The notes: generated from the sequence alone by a model not told the origin. DNA of 64,000 bases from Pleodorina starrii (GCA_030267565.1 BRXU01000004.1:7704001-7768000); one strand, 5' to 3'; counted from the stretch's first letter, positions 44,901-56,847 are shown. Program-made: numbers and translations.

Positions 44901-47900
44901 CATCCCAACCCCCCAACCCCCCCCCCCCACCCATCCCACCCACCCTCACATCCCACACCCACCCACCCCACGCACCCGTTCGGTCGTAGCTGAGCAGCAT
45001 CCGCTCCGCCCTCCGAACTCGGTGGAGGGCCCGGGCCGCGTGGGAGCCGGGCAGGTAGTACTCCTGAGCGTTGGGGGGTAAGGGGGGGGGAGGGGAGGGG
45101 AGGGGGGGTATTCACGGATAGGCCGGAGAGCCCGTGAACGGTAAACACGCGCCTAGGTATGGGAAATCCGCAGCGGGGGCCTGTCAAAGAGGGCTTGGTC
45201 GCTCGCTTTTGGCTACGAACCCTAAAACCCCGTCCAGCAATTGCATTACATTCTTCAACCCTCTCCCCCCACACACTTCCACACACCCACACACCAACCC
45301 ACGCTTGCCCCTCACCCGCCCGCAGAGGCCCCCCACCACCACCATTGGCTGCTCCGCTGCATTGGCCTCCGGGGGCTGCTGCTCTGCCCCCCCTCCGGCC
45401 GCGCACGCGAAACACGCGATACACCGTGTTGTACGGCACTGCCGTACTTGATCCCTCACTGCCGTACCTACCTCCAGGTCAAACTCTCCGCTGCTGACCG
45501 ACACGTCCGGGGGGATGTGCGGCTCGTGGCTCAACAGAGAACTGCCGGCAGCCGCAGAGGAGGAGGCGGAGGAGGAGGAAGACGAAGATGCGGCTGCACC
45601 TCCCCCGCCCCTCGTCGCCGCTGCCCCCGCCGCTGACCCTTTCCCGCTGTTGCCGCTGTTTCCACCACCACCACCACTGCTGCCGCTGGTCCGTTCTTTC
45701 GTGTTTTGGTTCTGGAGCGGGTTCTGGAGCGGTTGTGTGTCCTTGACCGCCTTCCGGGGCCATCCATGCGCCAGGAGGGCCATTTCGGAGGGCAGCATGC
45801 GGCTGAGGTCCCCGGAGCGGGTGAGGCCGCGGACCTGACCGCCAGGAGGTGGGGGAGGGGAGGGGAGGGGAGGGGAGGGGAGGGGAGGGGAGGGGAGGGG
45901 AGGGGAGGGGAGGGGAGGGGAGGGGAGGGGAGGGGAGGGGAGGGGAGGGGAGGGGAGGGGAGGGGAGGGGAGGGGAGGGGAGGGGAGGGGAGGGGAGGGG
46001 AGGGGAGGGGAGGGGAGGGGAGGGGAGGGGAGGGGAGGGGAGGGGAGGGGGACCGGGCGGGCGGGCGGGGGGGTGTTCGATCGAGGGAAATGCGGGAAAT
46101 GGTGGTGGAGGGGCGGGGTGGAAGGGCGGGGGGCGGGGAGATGGCACCTAGGTGACCTGAAGGGGGGTTGGGCGTTGGGGGAGATTCGGGGGAAACGCAC
46201 GCACATATACACACACATAAATACACACACGGACATACACACACACGGGTAGGGCCTACGAGGACGTCCCAGCAATCCCTGACCCCACCACCAGCACCAC
46301 AGCCCCCCTTTCCCCCCGATGCCTCCGTCCCGTGATTCCCCCCCCCCGGCCCCCCTCCTCACCCCCCCCCCACAACACACACATACACACACACGCCCGC
46401 CTCGCCCACCTCCTCGGGCTGCAGCGGCGAGCGGATGACTCCAGGGGGGTAGCCCCTCGCCTCCAGCTCCTCAGGCGCCCGCCGCAGCGGCCCCCGGCCT
46501 CCCCCGCGGCCCAGCTGCCGTACAAGCTCCCTCAGCTCCGGAACCCGCTCCAGAACCTCCCTCAGTGTGGACAGCTCCCGCCAGCCGGTGCGCCGCCACA
46601 CACCCCGGGTCAGGTCGAAGCCCTCGTCGCCGTCTAGCAGCGCTGCGGGGGGGGAGGTGGGGGAGGTGGGGGGTGGGGAGGTGGGGGGTGGTGAGGTGGG
46701 GGGTGGGGAGTCAGGGAGTGGGGAGGTGGGGGTGGGAAGGTGGGGGTGGCCGAGAGCAAACACCGGGCAATAAATACCCCAGCAGTGAAGGGACGGGGAA
46801 GGTGGGCAGGAAGGAGAGGAAGGGAAGGGCACCCACGGTTGCACTCATACAACCAACAACCACCCACCCACCGTTGCACTTGCCCAACCAACAACTGCCC
46901 CCACCCACCGTTGAGGTCGTCAAACGCCGCCTCCCCCGCCTCCAGGTTCTCCATCACCCCGCTCATATCCGCCTCGAACTGCCGTACAATGTCCTCGGCG
47001 ATGCGCTCCAACTGGGCGTTGAGCTCTTGTTGCTCCGGGGAGGGCTGAGAGCTGCAGGGAGGGAGGGAGGGGGGGGAGGGAGGGGGAGGGAGGGGGGGGG
47101 AGGGGGGGTCAGAGAGTGATATGCTCCTTTATAAAACAATGAGTCACTGCGGACGTTGTTGATCAAGCTGCTGAGGGGGGGGAGGGAGGGAGGGAGGGGC
47201 GGGGTGGTGATGATGGTGGTGGTAGTGGTGGTGGTGGAGGTTGTGGTGGTGGTGGTGCTTCATCCCACCCCGCACCCATCGTAACCCCCCCCCACTCACT
47301 CCTTGTTGTCGCCCTCCATATCCTGAAGAGGAGAGGCAGAAGCGGGGCGCGATTGGGAGGGAGGGGGTGGCTCAGGAAAGGCGGGCGGTGGTAGTGGTGG
47401 TGGTGGGGGGGTTGGTCTGTGTGCGAGAGGACACACCCCGCCCCAGAGACCCCGCCCCCCACCGCACCGCACAGACACGCACACATGCAAACACGCACGC
47501 ACGCACGCACACACACACCCCTGCTCCACTTTCCCTAGGTACGCCCTTTGTTTTCCTGTGACCCATGGAAACACCCACATCACAACACACACAACACACG
47601 CACACACACATCACACCTGCATCTGAATGTTGAGTTGCGGGCGGTTGGCTTTCTGCTGCTGCTGCTGCTCCTGAGGCAGGTTCTGTTGGGCCTGCTCGAT
47701 GGCCTGGTAGGCGGCGAGCGGGAGGGGGAGGGAGGGAAAACGTCGGGTCGGGTAAGGGTGGTGGTGGTGGTGGTTAGGTTGGATTAGAGCAGTTGGAGGC
47801 TGGTCAGGGAATCTCGCCACGGCGGGAGTGGATGGGTTAAGTCGGGATGGCGGATAGGTGGGGTGGTGGTGTTCGCGGAAATGGGGATACCGGCGCCCTG

Positions 47901-50186
47901 GGGCACGGGCACCAGACGCCACCGCAGTGTCAGGGCCCATACGTACCGACCCGTGGGTCTCACCTGCTGCATCATCTTTTGCAGCTCCTCCTCGCTGATC
48001 TCCTGAGGGGCACAGCACAGCACAGCACAGCATCGCATCGCGCCACACAGCGGCAACGAAGGAGGGAGAGAGGGGGGCACCGCGGGGGAATGGAAATCGA
48101 CACGGGTGGAGAGGGCGGGCATGAGCTGCGGCAGGAGCAGCCACCAGTACTGCACTGTACTGCAGCCTCCACCGTCATCAGCGGGCCCCACTTCTCTTCC
48201 CTTCCCTTTCCTCTCCCCTCCCGCCCCCTCTCCTCTTCCCTTCCCTTCTCGTCCCCTCCCGCCCCCCTCTCCTCTCCTCTTCCCTCCCCTCCCTCTCTCC
48301 TCCGACCCCCATTCCGCTCCACTCCCCATTCTGCCACACGCGCACCGTTTGCTGCGGGGGCGGCTGGTTGGGCTGCTGCTGCTGCTCCGTGCCGCCCCCT
48401 CCCGCCGCCGAGGCCATCTGTGATTCGGTCTGCTGCTGCTGCTGCTGGTCCTGACCCTGGCCCTGATTTGGCGCGCTCTGTTGCTGCTGCTGCTGTTGCT
48501 GCTGCTGCTGTTGCTCCTGTTGCTGCTGCTGCTGCTCCGCCGCAGCGAGCTTCTCCTCAAATTCCTGCGGTTGGTGTCGTACAAGGCAGAACGGAACGAC
48601 GGTTGCGGGTCATGTCGTGTATACGGGAATGGCGTGTTTCTTTTGGGTGGGGGGTGTAAAACGAAGATACCGCAGCGGAGACGGCGTTAGCGAACGGACC
48701 CCGGAGGGGGGTGTTTTGAAAAGCATGAAAAGCAATACTGAGGCGGTTGTCGCAGACCTCGCCTTGCCCCCCATCAAAGGAATCCGGACTCACATAGGCC
48801 ATATTGAGCATCTGCTTGATGAGGGTATCCAGTACGGCAGGGTAGCGCCTGGTGAAGCGGGGCATCTCCAGGTTCCGGAGCGCCTCCTGCGAGCCGGAGG
48901 GGTAGGGGGGAGGGGGGGGGAGGGGGGGGGTTGAAGAGTGAATTTGAGGGGGTGGGGGGAAGGGAAGGGGAGGGAAGGGCCGCTTGCGTTGACGGGTGGG
49001 TCGGCAGTACAGGTAGCCACCCATGTCCCCCCGCCCAGCCAGCCAGCCACCCAAGTCCCCCCGCCCCGCCCACCCCGCCAAGCCAGCCAGCCATTCACCG
49101 CAAATTTGCTCTTGAAGGGCTCCTGGGGCCACTCCACCTCCTCCAGTCGGGGAAGCGTGCTGCGGGGGGTGGGGTGGGGGGGCATCCACGTATAGGCCGG
49201 AGCACGGGGGGTGAAAAGGAGATACCGCAGACGGAGACAGAGACGGAGACAGGGGGGAGGGGGAGAGGGGAGCAGCGGGGGTGGGGTAAAAAAGAAGCTA
49301 CCGCAGCGGGGGTGGGGTTATCCACGTATAGGCTGGAGCCCCGCCCAGCCACCCGCCCAACCACCCATTCCACTTCTACCACCACCCCCTCACCCACCCC
49401 ACCCCCTCACCCCACCCCACCCCACCCCACACACACCCTCACCCACCCCCTCTGCAGTGCCATCTTCCAGGTGGCCAGGTCGTCCGCCCGGGTGCGTAGG
49501 TCCATCATGCCCCGGGTGCCCGGGAGCTCCACCAGCGAGTTGAGCATCGACTCACTCAGTCGGCCGCGGTTGGACCAGGCGGGGCCCATCAGCCTGAGGG
49601 AGCGGGGGGAAGGGGAAGGGGGAGGGGGAGGAGGGGTTTGAAGAGTGTAATGCAAGAGACGAATCCGGGAGTCCTGCGGTAGGGGGGGTGAAGAGTGTAA
49701 TGCAAGAACAGCGGGGGGGGGGGGGGGCGGGAAATGGCAAGAGACGAAACCGGGTGTCGAGGGAAAGAAGGGGGCGTTGCGGGCGGTGGTCAGGGGGTTG
49801 GTGGGGCGGTGGAAGGGAATGGGTGGGTGGAGCGTGGGCAGCGGAGGTCCTGTTGAGTGAGGTGGGTGGGTGGGTGGGTGGTGGGGATGGGGGGTGGGCT
49901 GAGGTTGTTGCGGGAGGAGTGGTGGTGCGGTGGTGGGGACTGCTTACTCGAAGGAGAACGTGCCCTTCTCCGGGTCCACCGATCGCACGACGAGGCCCGT
50001 GCGCTGCTGGAAGCGCCGCGGCGGGGCTGCCGCGCGTCCATTGGGCAGGCGGGATGCCGCGATGGGGAATCCATTGGGCGGGCGGAGGACGGCACTGGGG
50101 CTGGCAGCCAGGCGCTGCGACGTCCGTCGTTGATCGGGCCTCGGAAAGCCTCTCGGGGCGCGGCCATGGCCAGCCAGGGCTTCCAT
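41966..50186 (-). CDS. ViaA-like von Willebrand factor A domain protein (16 exons, 768 aa)
   Basis: Exons: 49948-50186, 49447-49593, 49099-49159, 48794-48886, 48346-48564, 47964-48002, 47617-47703, 47300-47322, 46909-47051, 46410-46642, 45472-45834, 44976-45063, 44324-44530, 43231-43364, 42518-42592, 41966-42121. All junctions are GT-AG and in phase; a stop precedes the ATG. The C-terminal VWA domain (about 600-768) has a full MIDAS set: D608-T-S610-G-S612, T677 in GGTD, and D705 in VTDGE. Segment order (LGW...LGR region, DLSRMLPSE, SYDRTGWLDDE, then VWA) follows bacterial ViaA, the VWA partner of the MoxR-type AAA ATPase RavA. An analogous ATPase-adaptor role is inferred. Residues 181-253 are Gln-rich and about 465-520 Ser/Gly/Ala-rich, both inserts absent from bacterial ViaA. 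The Arg/Pro/Ala-rich N-terminus could be an organelle transit peptide. Confidence 0.85.
43126..43166. repeat. Interstitial telomere-like repeats in an intron
   Basis: CCCTAAAA occurs three times within 32 bp (CCCTAAAACCCCTAAAA, then CCCTAAAA), matching the Chlamydomonas-type telomere TTTTAGGG. Shorter relatives (AACCCTAAAACCCCGT) lie at about 41689 and 45220 in the same gene region. Confidence 0.55.
43430..43466. repeat. Dispersed intron repeat TATCCACGTATAGGCCGGA (five copies)
   Basis: A motif of 20-38 bp, reading TATCCACGTATAGGCCGGA and then often GCCCGTGAACGGT, occurs at about 43430, 43653, 45109, 49183 and 49317. All are in introns of the VWA gene and in the same orientation, and several are followed by GAGATACCGCAG-like words. 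It is probably part of a dispersed repeat family. Confidence 0.65.
44198..44233. repeat. 36-bp inverted repeat pair, left arm
   Basis: CTCATTGTTTTATAAAGG... matches the reverse complement of 47108-47143 at 34 of 36 positions. Both arms are intronic in the VWA gene, 2.9 kb apart. Confidence 0.75.
45852..46050. repeat. (GGGGA)n pentanucleotide array, about 40 copies, in an intron
   Basis: About 200 bp of perfect GGGGA repeats start 15-20 bp upstream of the acceptor of exon 11 of the VWA gene. On the coding strand this is an uninterrupted TCCCC pyrimidine tract that may act as an extended polypyrimidine tract. The G-rich strand could form quadruplexes. Confidence 0.9.
47108..47143. repeat. 36-bp inverted repeat pair, right arm
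   Basis: Partner of 44198-44233 with two mismatches, contains ATGCTCCTTTATAAAAC. Confidence 0.75.
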
Positions 50187-50542
50187 GACCACAGCAAGCA
50201 ATCGCTAGGTCTCACGAGCGACAGCCAGTAGTGACAGCAACACGCAAACGACTTGATTACAGGTTATTGTAATCAAGCCGTTCACGCTGAGGTCTGACTT
50301 GGCGCAAAGAGGGACAAATCCCCACCTGCACGACGCTCGTCAAGTCGCCATCGAGCGGCTAGAACCCAGAAGCGAGCAAACTCGACATAGTTTGAATACA
50401 TTTCTCCAGACTGATATATAGTGGACTTCCTCCGTGCCGATATTATGCTCTGCGTCGCCTTTCGCACTAACGATCGAACCGGAAACTTATGAAGTGCGCT
50501 GAACTCGTCATTGCGCAACGTTAACGGCCCAAAGGCCCTGCC
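50187..50542. promoter_or_regulatory. Divergent intergenic region of VWA and SPF27 genes
   Basis: Only 356 bp separate the two start codons, so a shared bidirectional promoter is likely. An imperfect palindrome lies at about 50257-50278 (TTACAGGTTATTGTAATCAAG). No clear TATA box was chosen. Confidence 0.45.
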
Positions 50543-52222
50543 ATGGCTACGAAACGCCCTCTGGCGCTCGACTACACTGCGCACGGCGCCGCGAAAGGCT
50601 GGAGGGCAAATGAGCACTTGATAGACGCCCTTCCTTACGTCGATCATGTGCCGCCAGAGCTCAGACCTCACGTGGACGCTCTAATTGAAGAGGAAAAGCG
50701 GAAGAGCACCAAGCTGCCTAGCGACTACTTGCGGGAGCTGCCCCCCGTGCGTGCGCCGCAGTTCGATGAGCACCCAGTGCTCAAAACAGAATACGAACGG
50801 TGCGAGGGGACGTCTCCGGGATTGCTCATAGCGGCGCGATGTAGCATGCGGTGAGCTGCCGCGCCACCCCGGCCGGCCCCCTGCAGGGTGCGGTCCAAGC
50901 AGCCGATGCAGGCGCTGGACACCGTCCGATACCGGCTAGATCCCCCGCCCCAGAACAAAAGGGGCGACGTTAACGCTTGGCGTCAGGCCCTGGAGAACGC
51001 GCACAGCCAGCTGGAGCACCAGCACCTGCGCATCCTCAACCAAGAGCTGCTGCTCAAGCACGGCGACAAGAGCTGGCGCGCGCAGGTGCAGCTGGACGAG
51101 GCGTCCGTCAAGTCGCTGGAGCAGCAGCTGGCCGCCATCAAGAAGGAGACGGACCAACTCAACCGGGAGCGCAAGCTGCAGCAGCACGCCGCGGGTGGGG
51201 ACGGGGGCAGCGGGCGACGGTGGTGGGTGGGGGTTCGGAGGCGGCGTCGCTTCAAGGAGGGGGGGTTCCCCCTCCAAACCCTCAGCCTCATTACCCAGCA
51301 GGGGCACCCCGCTCTCGCCCCTCAGCTCCCAACACCCCAATATCGCAACATCGCACCACAGTAGTATATTGGTCACGCCGCTCGTGTAGCCCCTTAATGG
51401 CGCCTGCGAACGTGTCCCGTGCCAACCCTTAGCCCCAACACCCACCGCTGCTCGCGCCTCCCTTCCACCCTCCCCCCCACCCTCCGCAGGCTCCGAGCTG
51501 TCGAAGCTTGAGCGGCAGTACATGGCCCAGGTGCGCAAGAACTGGGACATTGAGCGGGCTTGTGACCGGCTGGAGGAGCAGGTGGCGGAGGCGGAGGCGG
51601 AGCTGCAGCGGAGGATACAGGCGGACACGGCAAGGATACAGGTGGGTGGGCGGAGGCGTGGGTGCGTGGGTGCGTGATGGGGATGTGGAGCGAATGGGGG
51701 GACGGAGAGCGTGGGGAGGGGGCCTGGGAGGGAGAGGGCGCGGTAAGGGACGAGGGTGGGAGATAGTGGACCAAGGAGGGAGTTGAGGGACTGGGCTCCT
51801 TGTCGGGCCGGAGGGGCTCCACCACCAGCCCCAAACCCCTTCACGCGCAACGTGATGCTGACGTCACCCGGCAGGGGACGGAGGCGGCGGCCGAGGGCGG
51901 CGAGGCGCATGCACAGGCACAGGCCGCGCCGGCGGATGGGCCCGTGGCCATGGAGGAGGCGGCGGCCGACGGCGGCGGCGCGGAGGCGGCGGCAGCTGAG
52001 GCGCCAGGCAGCGGGGCAGAGGCCGCGGGCCCGGCACCGGCACCGGCAGAGGCGGAGGCGGCGGCGGTGGGTCCCGATAAGGTCGACACGGGCGCGGACA
52101 CGGAGATGGCGCCCGCAGAGGGGGGTTCGGGGACAGGCGCGGAGGGGGCGGAGGCGGCGGCGGGGCCGGGGGCGGGTTCCGGAGAGGCGGGGGCGGAGCC
52201 TCAGGCCAACGGACACGCGTGA
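50543..52222 (+). CDS. SPF27: Pre-mRNA splicing factor SPF27 / BCAS2 family protein
   Basis: Four exons (50543-50799, 50887-51194, 51490-51641, 51875-52222) join in phase into 354 aa. The BCAS2/SPF27 signature is clear: an N-terminal DALPYVD, EEEKR and LPSDYLREL region, then NAWRQALENAHSQLEHQ, LLLKHGDKSWR, LNRERKLQQ and NWDIERACDRLEEQV. Residues about 110-235 are predicted coiled coil. In other eukaryotes this protein is a core subunit of the Prp19/NineTeen complex that activates the spliceosome in the nucleus. Exon 4 adds about 115 Ala/Glu/Gly/Pro-rich residues (240-354) not found in the roughly 225-aa human protein. This tail is low complexity and probably disordered. Confidence 0.92.
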
Positions 52223-53593
52223 GGGAGAGCGGCGGGGCCGGAGGCGACTGGTTGGTGCCGATGTGGGCTGATGCGGCCGGGCGGAAGTGGAGGACGTACG
52301 GGGGGTGCCGACTGGATATGGTCGGGGGGGCTTGTTCGGGGGGTGCGGCGGTGCCTTCCCCTTGTATCGCATGGGTGTGGCGTGTGGGAGGCGAGGCGCG
52401 ATGTAGGAGGGGTGGTAATACGAGTATGACGGTCAGGACGGGGGCGCGGCGGAATGGCGCTGTGCGTTTGTGTTCGGTTACCGCGTCGCGGCGGCGGTGT
52501 GACGCGGGCGTTTGTAGAATGTAGATGGGTACGAAGGTCCCCCACGTGCATGATATTTTGACAAACGAATGGGCGGACAGACGCCAATGGGCGGACAGAC
52601 GCGGACTTTGGGACTCGACCACGTTGGGACTATATTGGGACTTGTGTGTCGCTCGGCGTCGCAATTCGGTGCGGGCACATGTGTATGCGCTCCGTGTGGC
52701 ATCACGGTAAAAATACAGGTTATCGTCTCTGCGGCCTCGTCATCATCACCTTTCAGTTGGAGGAGGCTGTACCGCGGTGTTATCTACGATGGCTAGTTTG
52801 AAGGGGGGTGGTATGGCGGTGGGGTGTCTGCCGTCAGCGCGCCCACAGCTCGATAAGGGCCGACGTCGCAACCGGCCAGACTGCGCTGCGAAGGCTACCC
52901 AGCCACACAACCTACGGGTACCGCATGTGGGGATGTGGCCCTTGCGCTGCTGCGTCCTCTTGACTTACTTCATACTGATACGGGCCTGCTTGGCTGCGCA
53001 TTCGGGTACGGTTCCCCTCTTCCGGTCTGTCTTCTGTTCCCCAGTGCACCCAATGTCATGTTGCCTTCCGTCGTCACGTGGCGTCATGTGAGTGAGAGCG
53101 TGAGTGTGTGGCCTCAGCCTCCGACGCCATCGCAGCTCGCTGTCGTGATCGCAGACCTGGTCTGTGTTGTCACACGAGCAAGCGATACCTATCGGGTGCA
53201 TGGACACGATCCGACCGGATGCACCCGGCCCGGCCCGGCCCCCGCATGCGCACCAGCACGACGCCGGGTGGGGTCGGGCGCTGCTGCTGCAGGCGGTGCG
53301 GCCCGTTCTTGGGCGGGGACAGGGGCCGCGCGTACCCTTCCCACCCTGCCGCCTCCGTAAGTGCGCCGTCAAACGACCCCGCAGCGGCCCAACAACCGTC
53401 ATCACCACCGCAGCTTTCAGTCGCACACCGCAGCCACCCTACCAAGCTCTCGCATGCTCGCCTCCGCAACCTCCAGCCTCATCGCTCGCACAGCGCCGCC
53501 ACCGCCTGCACCCTTCACCTCTCCCTCCCCCTCTCCCTCCCCTTTCATTCTATTCACAATTCTGTACATAGCCCTTAAGACCCCTGCCACCCC
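52223..53593. other. Intergenic region between convergent SPF27 and MTR3 genes
   Basis: This must hold the 3' untranslated regions of both convergent genes. Open frames up to about 160 codons occur on both strands but are Pro/Arg/Ser-rich, have no motifs and no supported splice pattern. No canonical green-algal TGTAA polyadenylation signal was confidently located. Confidence 0.4.
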
Positions 53594-55123
53594 TCACGCC
53601 GCCCCCGCCGGCTCCTCCACCGCTGCCATCAGCGCCTCCCGCATCACCGCCTTGAGCTGCCCGCACCCCCCCAGCGCCAGCTCCAGCCCCTCCCGCATCT
53701 CGCTGTCCGCCCACAGCCCCACCACCGCCAGGCTGGTCACCTCGTTCAGCTCCGGCATCAGGGCCACCAGCATGGAGCCCTCCTCCGCCCCACACTCGTC
53801 CAAACTGGGGTCGAGCAGCAGCTGCCCGCCCTGCTTGCTCTGAGGAACAGGGAGGGGGCAGTTGGGGGTAGCGGCGGGCTGAGTGGCATGAAGTGTAAGT
53901 GGGGCTTCAGGTCGGGGCCGCTGGTGTGGTGTGGTGCGGTGTGGTGTGGTGGACAACAGGAGCGGAAATGGGGAAGCAAGAAGTCAAAATGCTTAAAGTG
54001 GTTGGCGTCGGGAAGCACGGAAAGAAAACCACACGGTGGTTGTGCTCGCCTCAAGTGGCTGAACCCTGAAGGGCAGGTTATCCCCGCCCCCTCCGCGCAG
54101 TGACTCACCACGTGTACGGCGGGCACCAGGTCGTACAGCTCCACCCCCGCTTCCGCCAGTGCGACAGACGCCGCCGTGATGAGCACCGCCAGATCTGACC
54201 CTCCCGCCTCCAGCACCATGGCGGACACATCGAACACCGCCTTGGGGAACTTGTCCAGCTGCACGGCCGCCTCCAGAGCCTGCTGCAGCGCCTGAGCAGC
54301 CGAGCTCTCAACCTGGCCCTGAGGCACGTGTGTGTGCGTGCGTGTGTGTGTGTGCATGTGTGCGGGGTTTTGCGGGGGATGGAGGGGTAATTGGAGGGGT
54401 GCCAGGTGGGGAAGAGGGAGCGTGGGTACGGTAGTCGTGGCGGTGGTGGCGGGAAGTGGTGGTGGCGGTGGGGAAGGCTGTGGTGGACCGCGTTGTGTGT
54501 GTGTGTGTATGGCTTTTTGCGACGGCCCACCGGCGTTTGTGTGGATTCATCCGCGTCCGTGGGTGGAGGGGTGGAAGGGTGTTTAGGGGGTTTCGCTGGG
54601 GTGCACCGCACCCACCTGCCCCGCTTTTGCCAGCTTGTGCGCTGCGAATGACGTCAGGCGGACCTCGCAGTTCAGCCGCCCCGTATCCGTGAAGCCCAGC
54701 TTGACCTCGCTCTGGCGCGGCCCGAACCTGGGGAGGGTAAGCAAAAGGGAGAGATGGAGAAGGAGAACGTTGCGCTCACTGGCGCGCAGCGTTGCCCTCC
54801 TTCCTTTCGTAGTCTCGCCCAGCGAAACCCTCGTACGGACGCCCGCGGACCCGCCGCCAACCCCGCACCCACGTAGCGCGGACTCACACTCCGACCATAA
54901 TTTTGCTTGTACCGAACTCGACATACGCCGATCCTTTCGCTTGAGAAAGCACCCCAGTCTTGATGACTGCGCCAACGGGGTCAAAAAGGCGGCCAGGTAA
55001 TTGTGTAGGCGCCGAGAGCCTGGTGCTGAGGTAAAATATTTACTTACAAACTGTCCGGAATTCTTCAGGTCCGCGTCCATCCGCGCGGTTGCCCGATGTG
55101 CTTGCGTCCATGGGGTCCGTCAT
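53594..55123 (-). CDS. MTR3: Exosome complex component MTR3 (RNase PH-like)
   Basis: Five exons (55048-55123, 54888-54966, 54616-54727, 54109-54318, 53594-53839) give 240 aa, close to plant MTR3 (about 256). The RNase PH fold order is complete: RADGRGPEEFR near the start, KGSAYVEFGTSKIMVGVFGPR, DTGRLNCEVRLTSF, then LEAAVQLDKFPKAVFDVSAMVL, SDLAVLITAASVALAEAG and the C-terminal MPELNEVTSL strand. MTR3 is one of six PH-type subunits forming the exosome ring that threads RNA to the 3'-5' nucleases in nucleus and cytoplasm. RRP41 or RRP46 are alternatives, but the LDKFPK and MPxLNEVT segments favour MTR3. The first donor (GTAAGTA) and phase decide the short exon 1. Confidence 0.88.
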
Positions 55124-56847
55124 CTCTATTAAGTGAACTCCGGTTATCCCTTGTCAACGGTGCAATAAAGCTATTAATAGTTGAAGGGAGACGGCAAAAA
55201 TGAAACCAGAGGTATTCGGCCCTAAATGGAAGCAAAGCAGATAATGGAAGTTGTAACTTTGTATCTGACTCAGCCACTGACTTTACTCAAGGGTCTCAAT
55301 GTCATTCAAGAATTTCTTAGGACAAGTGCAGCAATGTCGCCGTTATCGAAGCCTGCAGCAGTGGGCTTGCTGGAGTCACGGTACCGAGTCAACCGACAAC
55401 CGCCCCTAACCGCCTTTCACAAGAGATGTTGGCATGTTGCCTGTACGGCATAGCGCCTTCGTCACTGTGGTAGGCGGCCAAACCAACATCAAAGGTACAG
55501 CGGACCCGTTCGGAAGCTAGACGCAATGTTCCCTTAGTCCTGAGCATCCTGAGCAACCCACGTTGGAGACGATCATCGAACAGCCCAATTTGCGATCCTT
55601 GATACGGCGGAGCTAACCCAACATGCAATGCGGCGTGCCCATAGTCTCATGTAAGGGCCTACCTTGCGTCATCATGTGTACGATTACCGCTATCACTTCG
55701 TGGTGCGCAGCGTGCGCCTGGGTACAGCCCACAGGACGTCCCATGGGTCCTCCGCACCAGGACCCGCAATGGACGCAGGCCTAGCATGCGATCACAGAAG
55801 TTGTCATAAGGGTTACAATACTTAATGATTCTGCTGAATGAATGGCGCTGCACGACTGCCCGCCGTCCGTGAAAGGCGCGTCCAAAAGCCAGGACCAAGC
55901 CGTCGATATAACCCCCACGCAAATCATGCTCTATTTGTAAGGAATCCCATGGCCATGCCCTAACCTAAAAACCAAGAATCCCATATGCAGTAGTTCGACC
56001 TGCGAAGGACAGCCTACAGCAAGTCCACCCTTCAAGACCGAAACAGCCAGCCACCTAACAAAAGGAACGGAAGTCGCCGGAGTCCCGCGAAAACACCCTG
56101 GCACGTCCTTAAAACCCTATAACCCAACTTCGGAGAAAGAAAGCATAATACGGCACATCAGTATTGTACCCACAAAGCTGTACAGGAGGCGACAATCCTA
56201 GAGAATAAACAACCCACGGGGTCCTCGGGGGCCGGGGTGAAAGATGCAAACCGGAAGGGAGACATCCGGGACGCGGATCTTCTTCAATGGCCATCAAGAT
56301 TAGGAACCCGGGCTAAGGGAGGCGCACGGCCGCTTCTGCCTGCAACGGAAGGCGGGCGATGCTAGTCGATTACGTCATATCCTCCTACGGTGATAGTTCC
56401 GGCTGCCTAAAGCTCGCCGCCTTCTTGTCACGAAACCTTTTGAGCCACACCGCCTGCCGCGTCGCGTATAGGTCCGAACTATCATCCCAACAAGACGAAC
56501 AATGTGGTTGCACCAAAACTGGGGACCTTGGGGACTGAAAGGAGCAACCAAGGCCGGGCAACACGCACGCATAATCCGAAACCGTTCCTGTCTTCCAATT
56601 TCTGTAAGTTGATGCATTCACACACACGATGCTCTAGAGCTAAAAGCATGCGATCAACCAATCAGTCAGTCAGATTGCCTAGCCGCTTCATCGCTGGAGA
56701 CGCTGTGCAGAAAATCAAGGCATCAAAGTGAATAATCTCTAGGTCTATCTTCATGCTTCTCAGTAGCTTCTAGCCAAACACCGCGCGTTTGGCTGTGCGC
56801 CAACCACAATTCCAACCTATTTCTCCTTCCCGATTCGGGTTTAAAAT
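55124..56847. other. Intergenic region, MTR3 promoter side and p25-gene 3' side
   Basis: About 1.7 kb with lower GC than its neighbours. It contains the MTR3 promoter at its left and the 3' end of the p25-alpha gene at its right. A minus-strand TGTAA, the usual volvocine polyadenylation signal, lies at about 55812-55816. No gene is recognised; the frames are short and lack motifs. Confidence 0.4.

Noticed and set aside
45706..46155. Open frames across the GGGGA array
   Set aside because: Lies in an intron of the VWA gene; the repeat is stop-free by composition.
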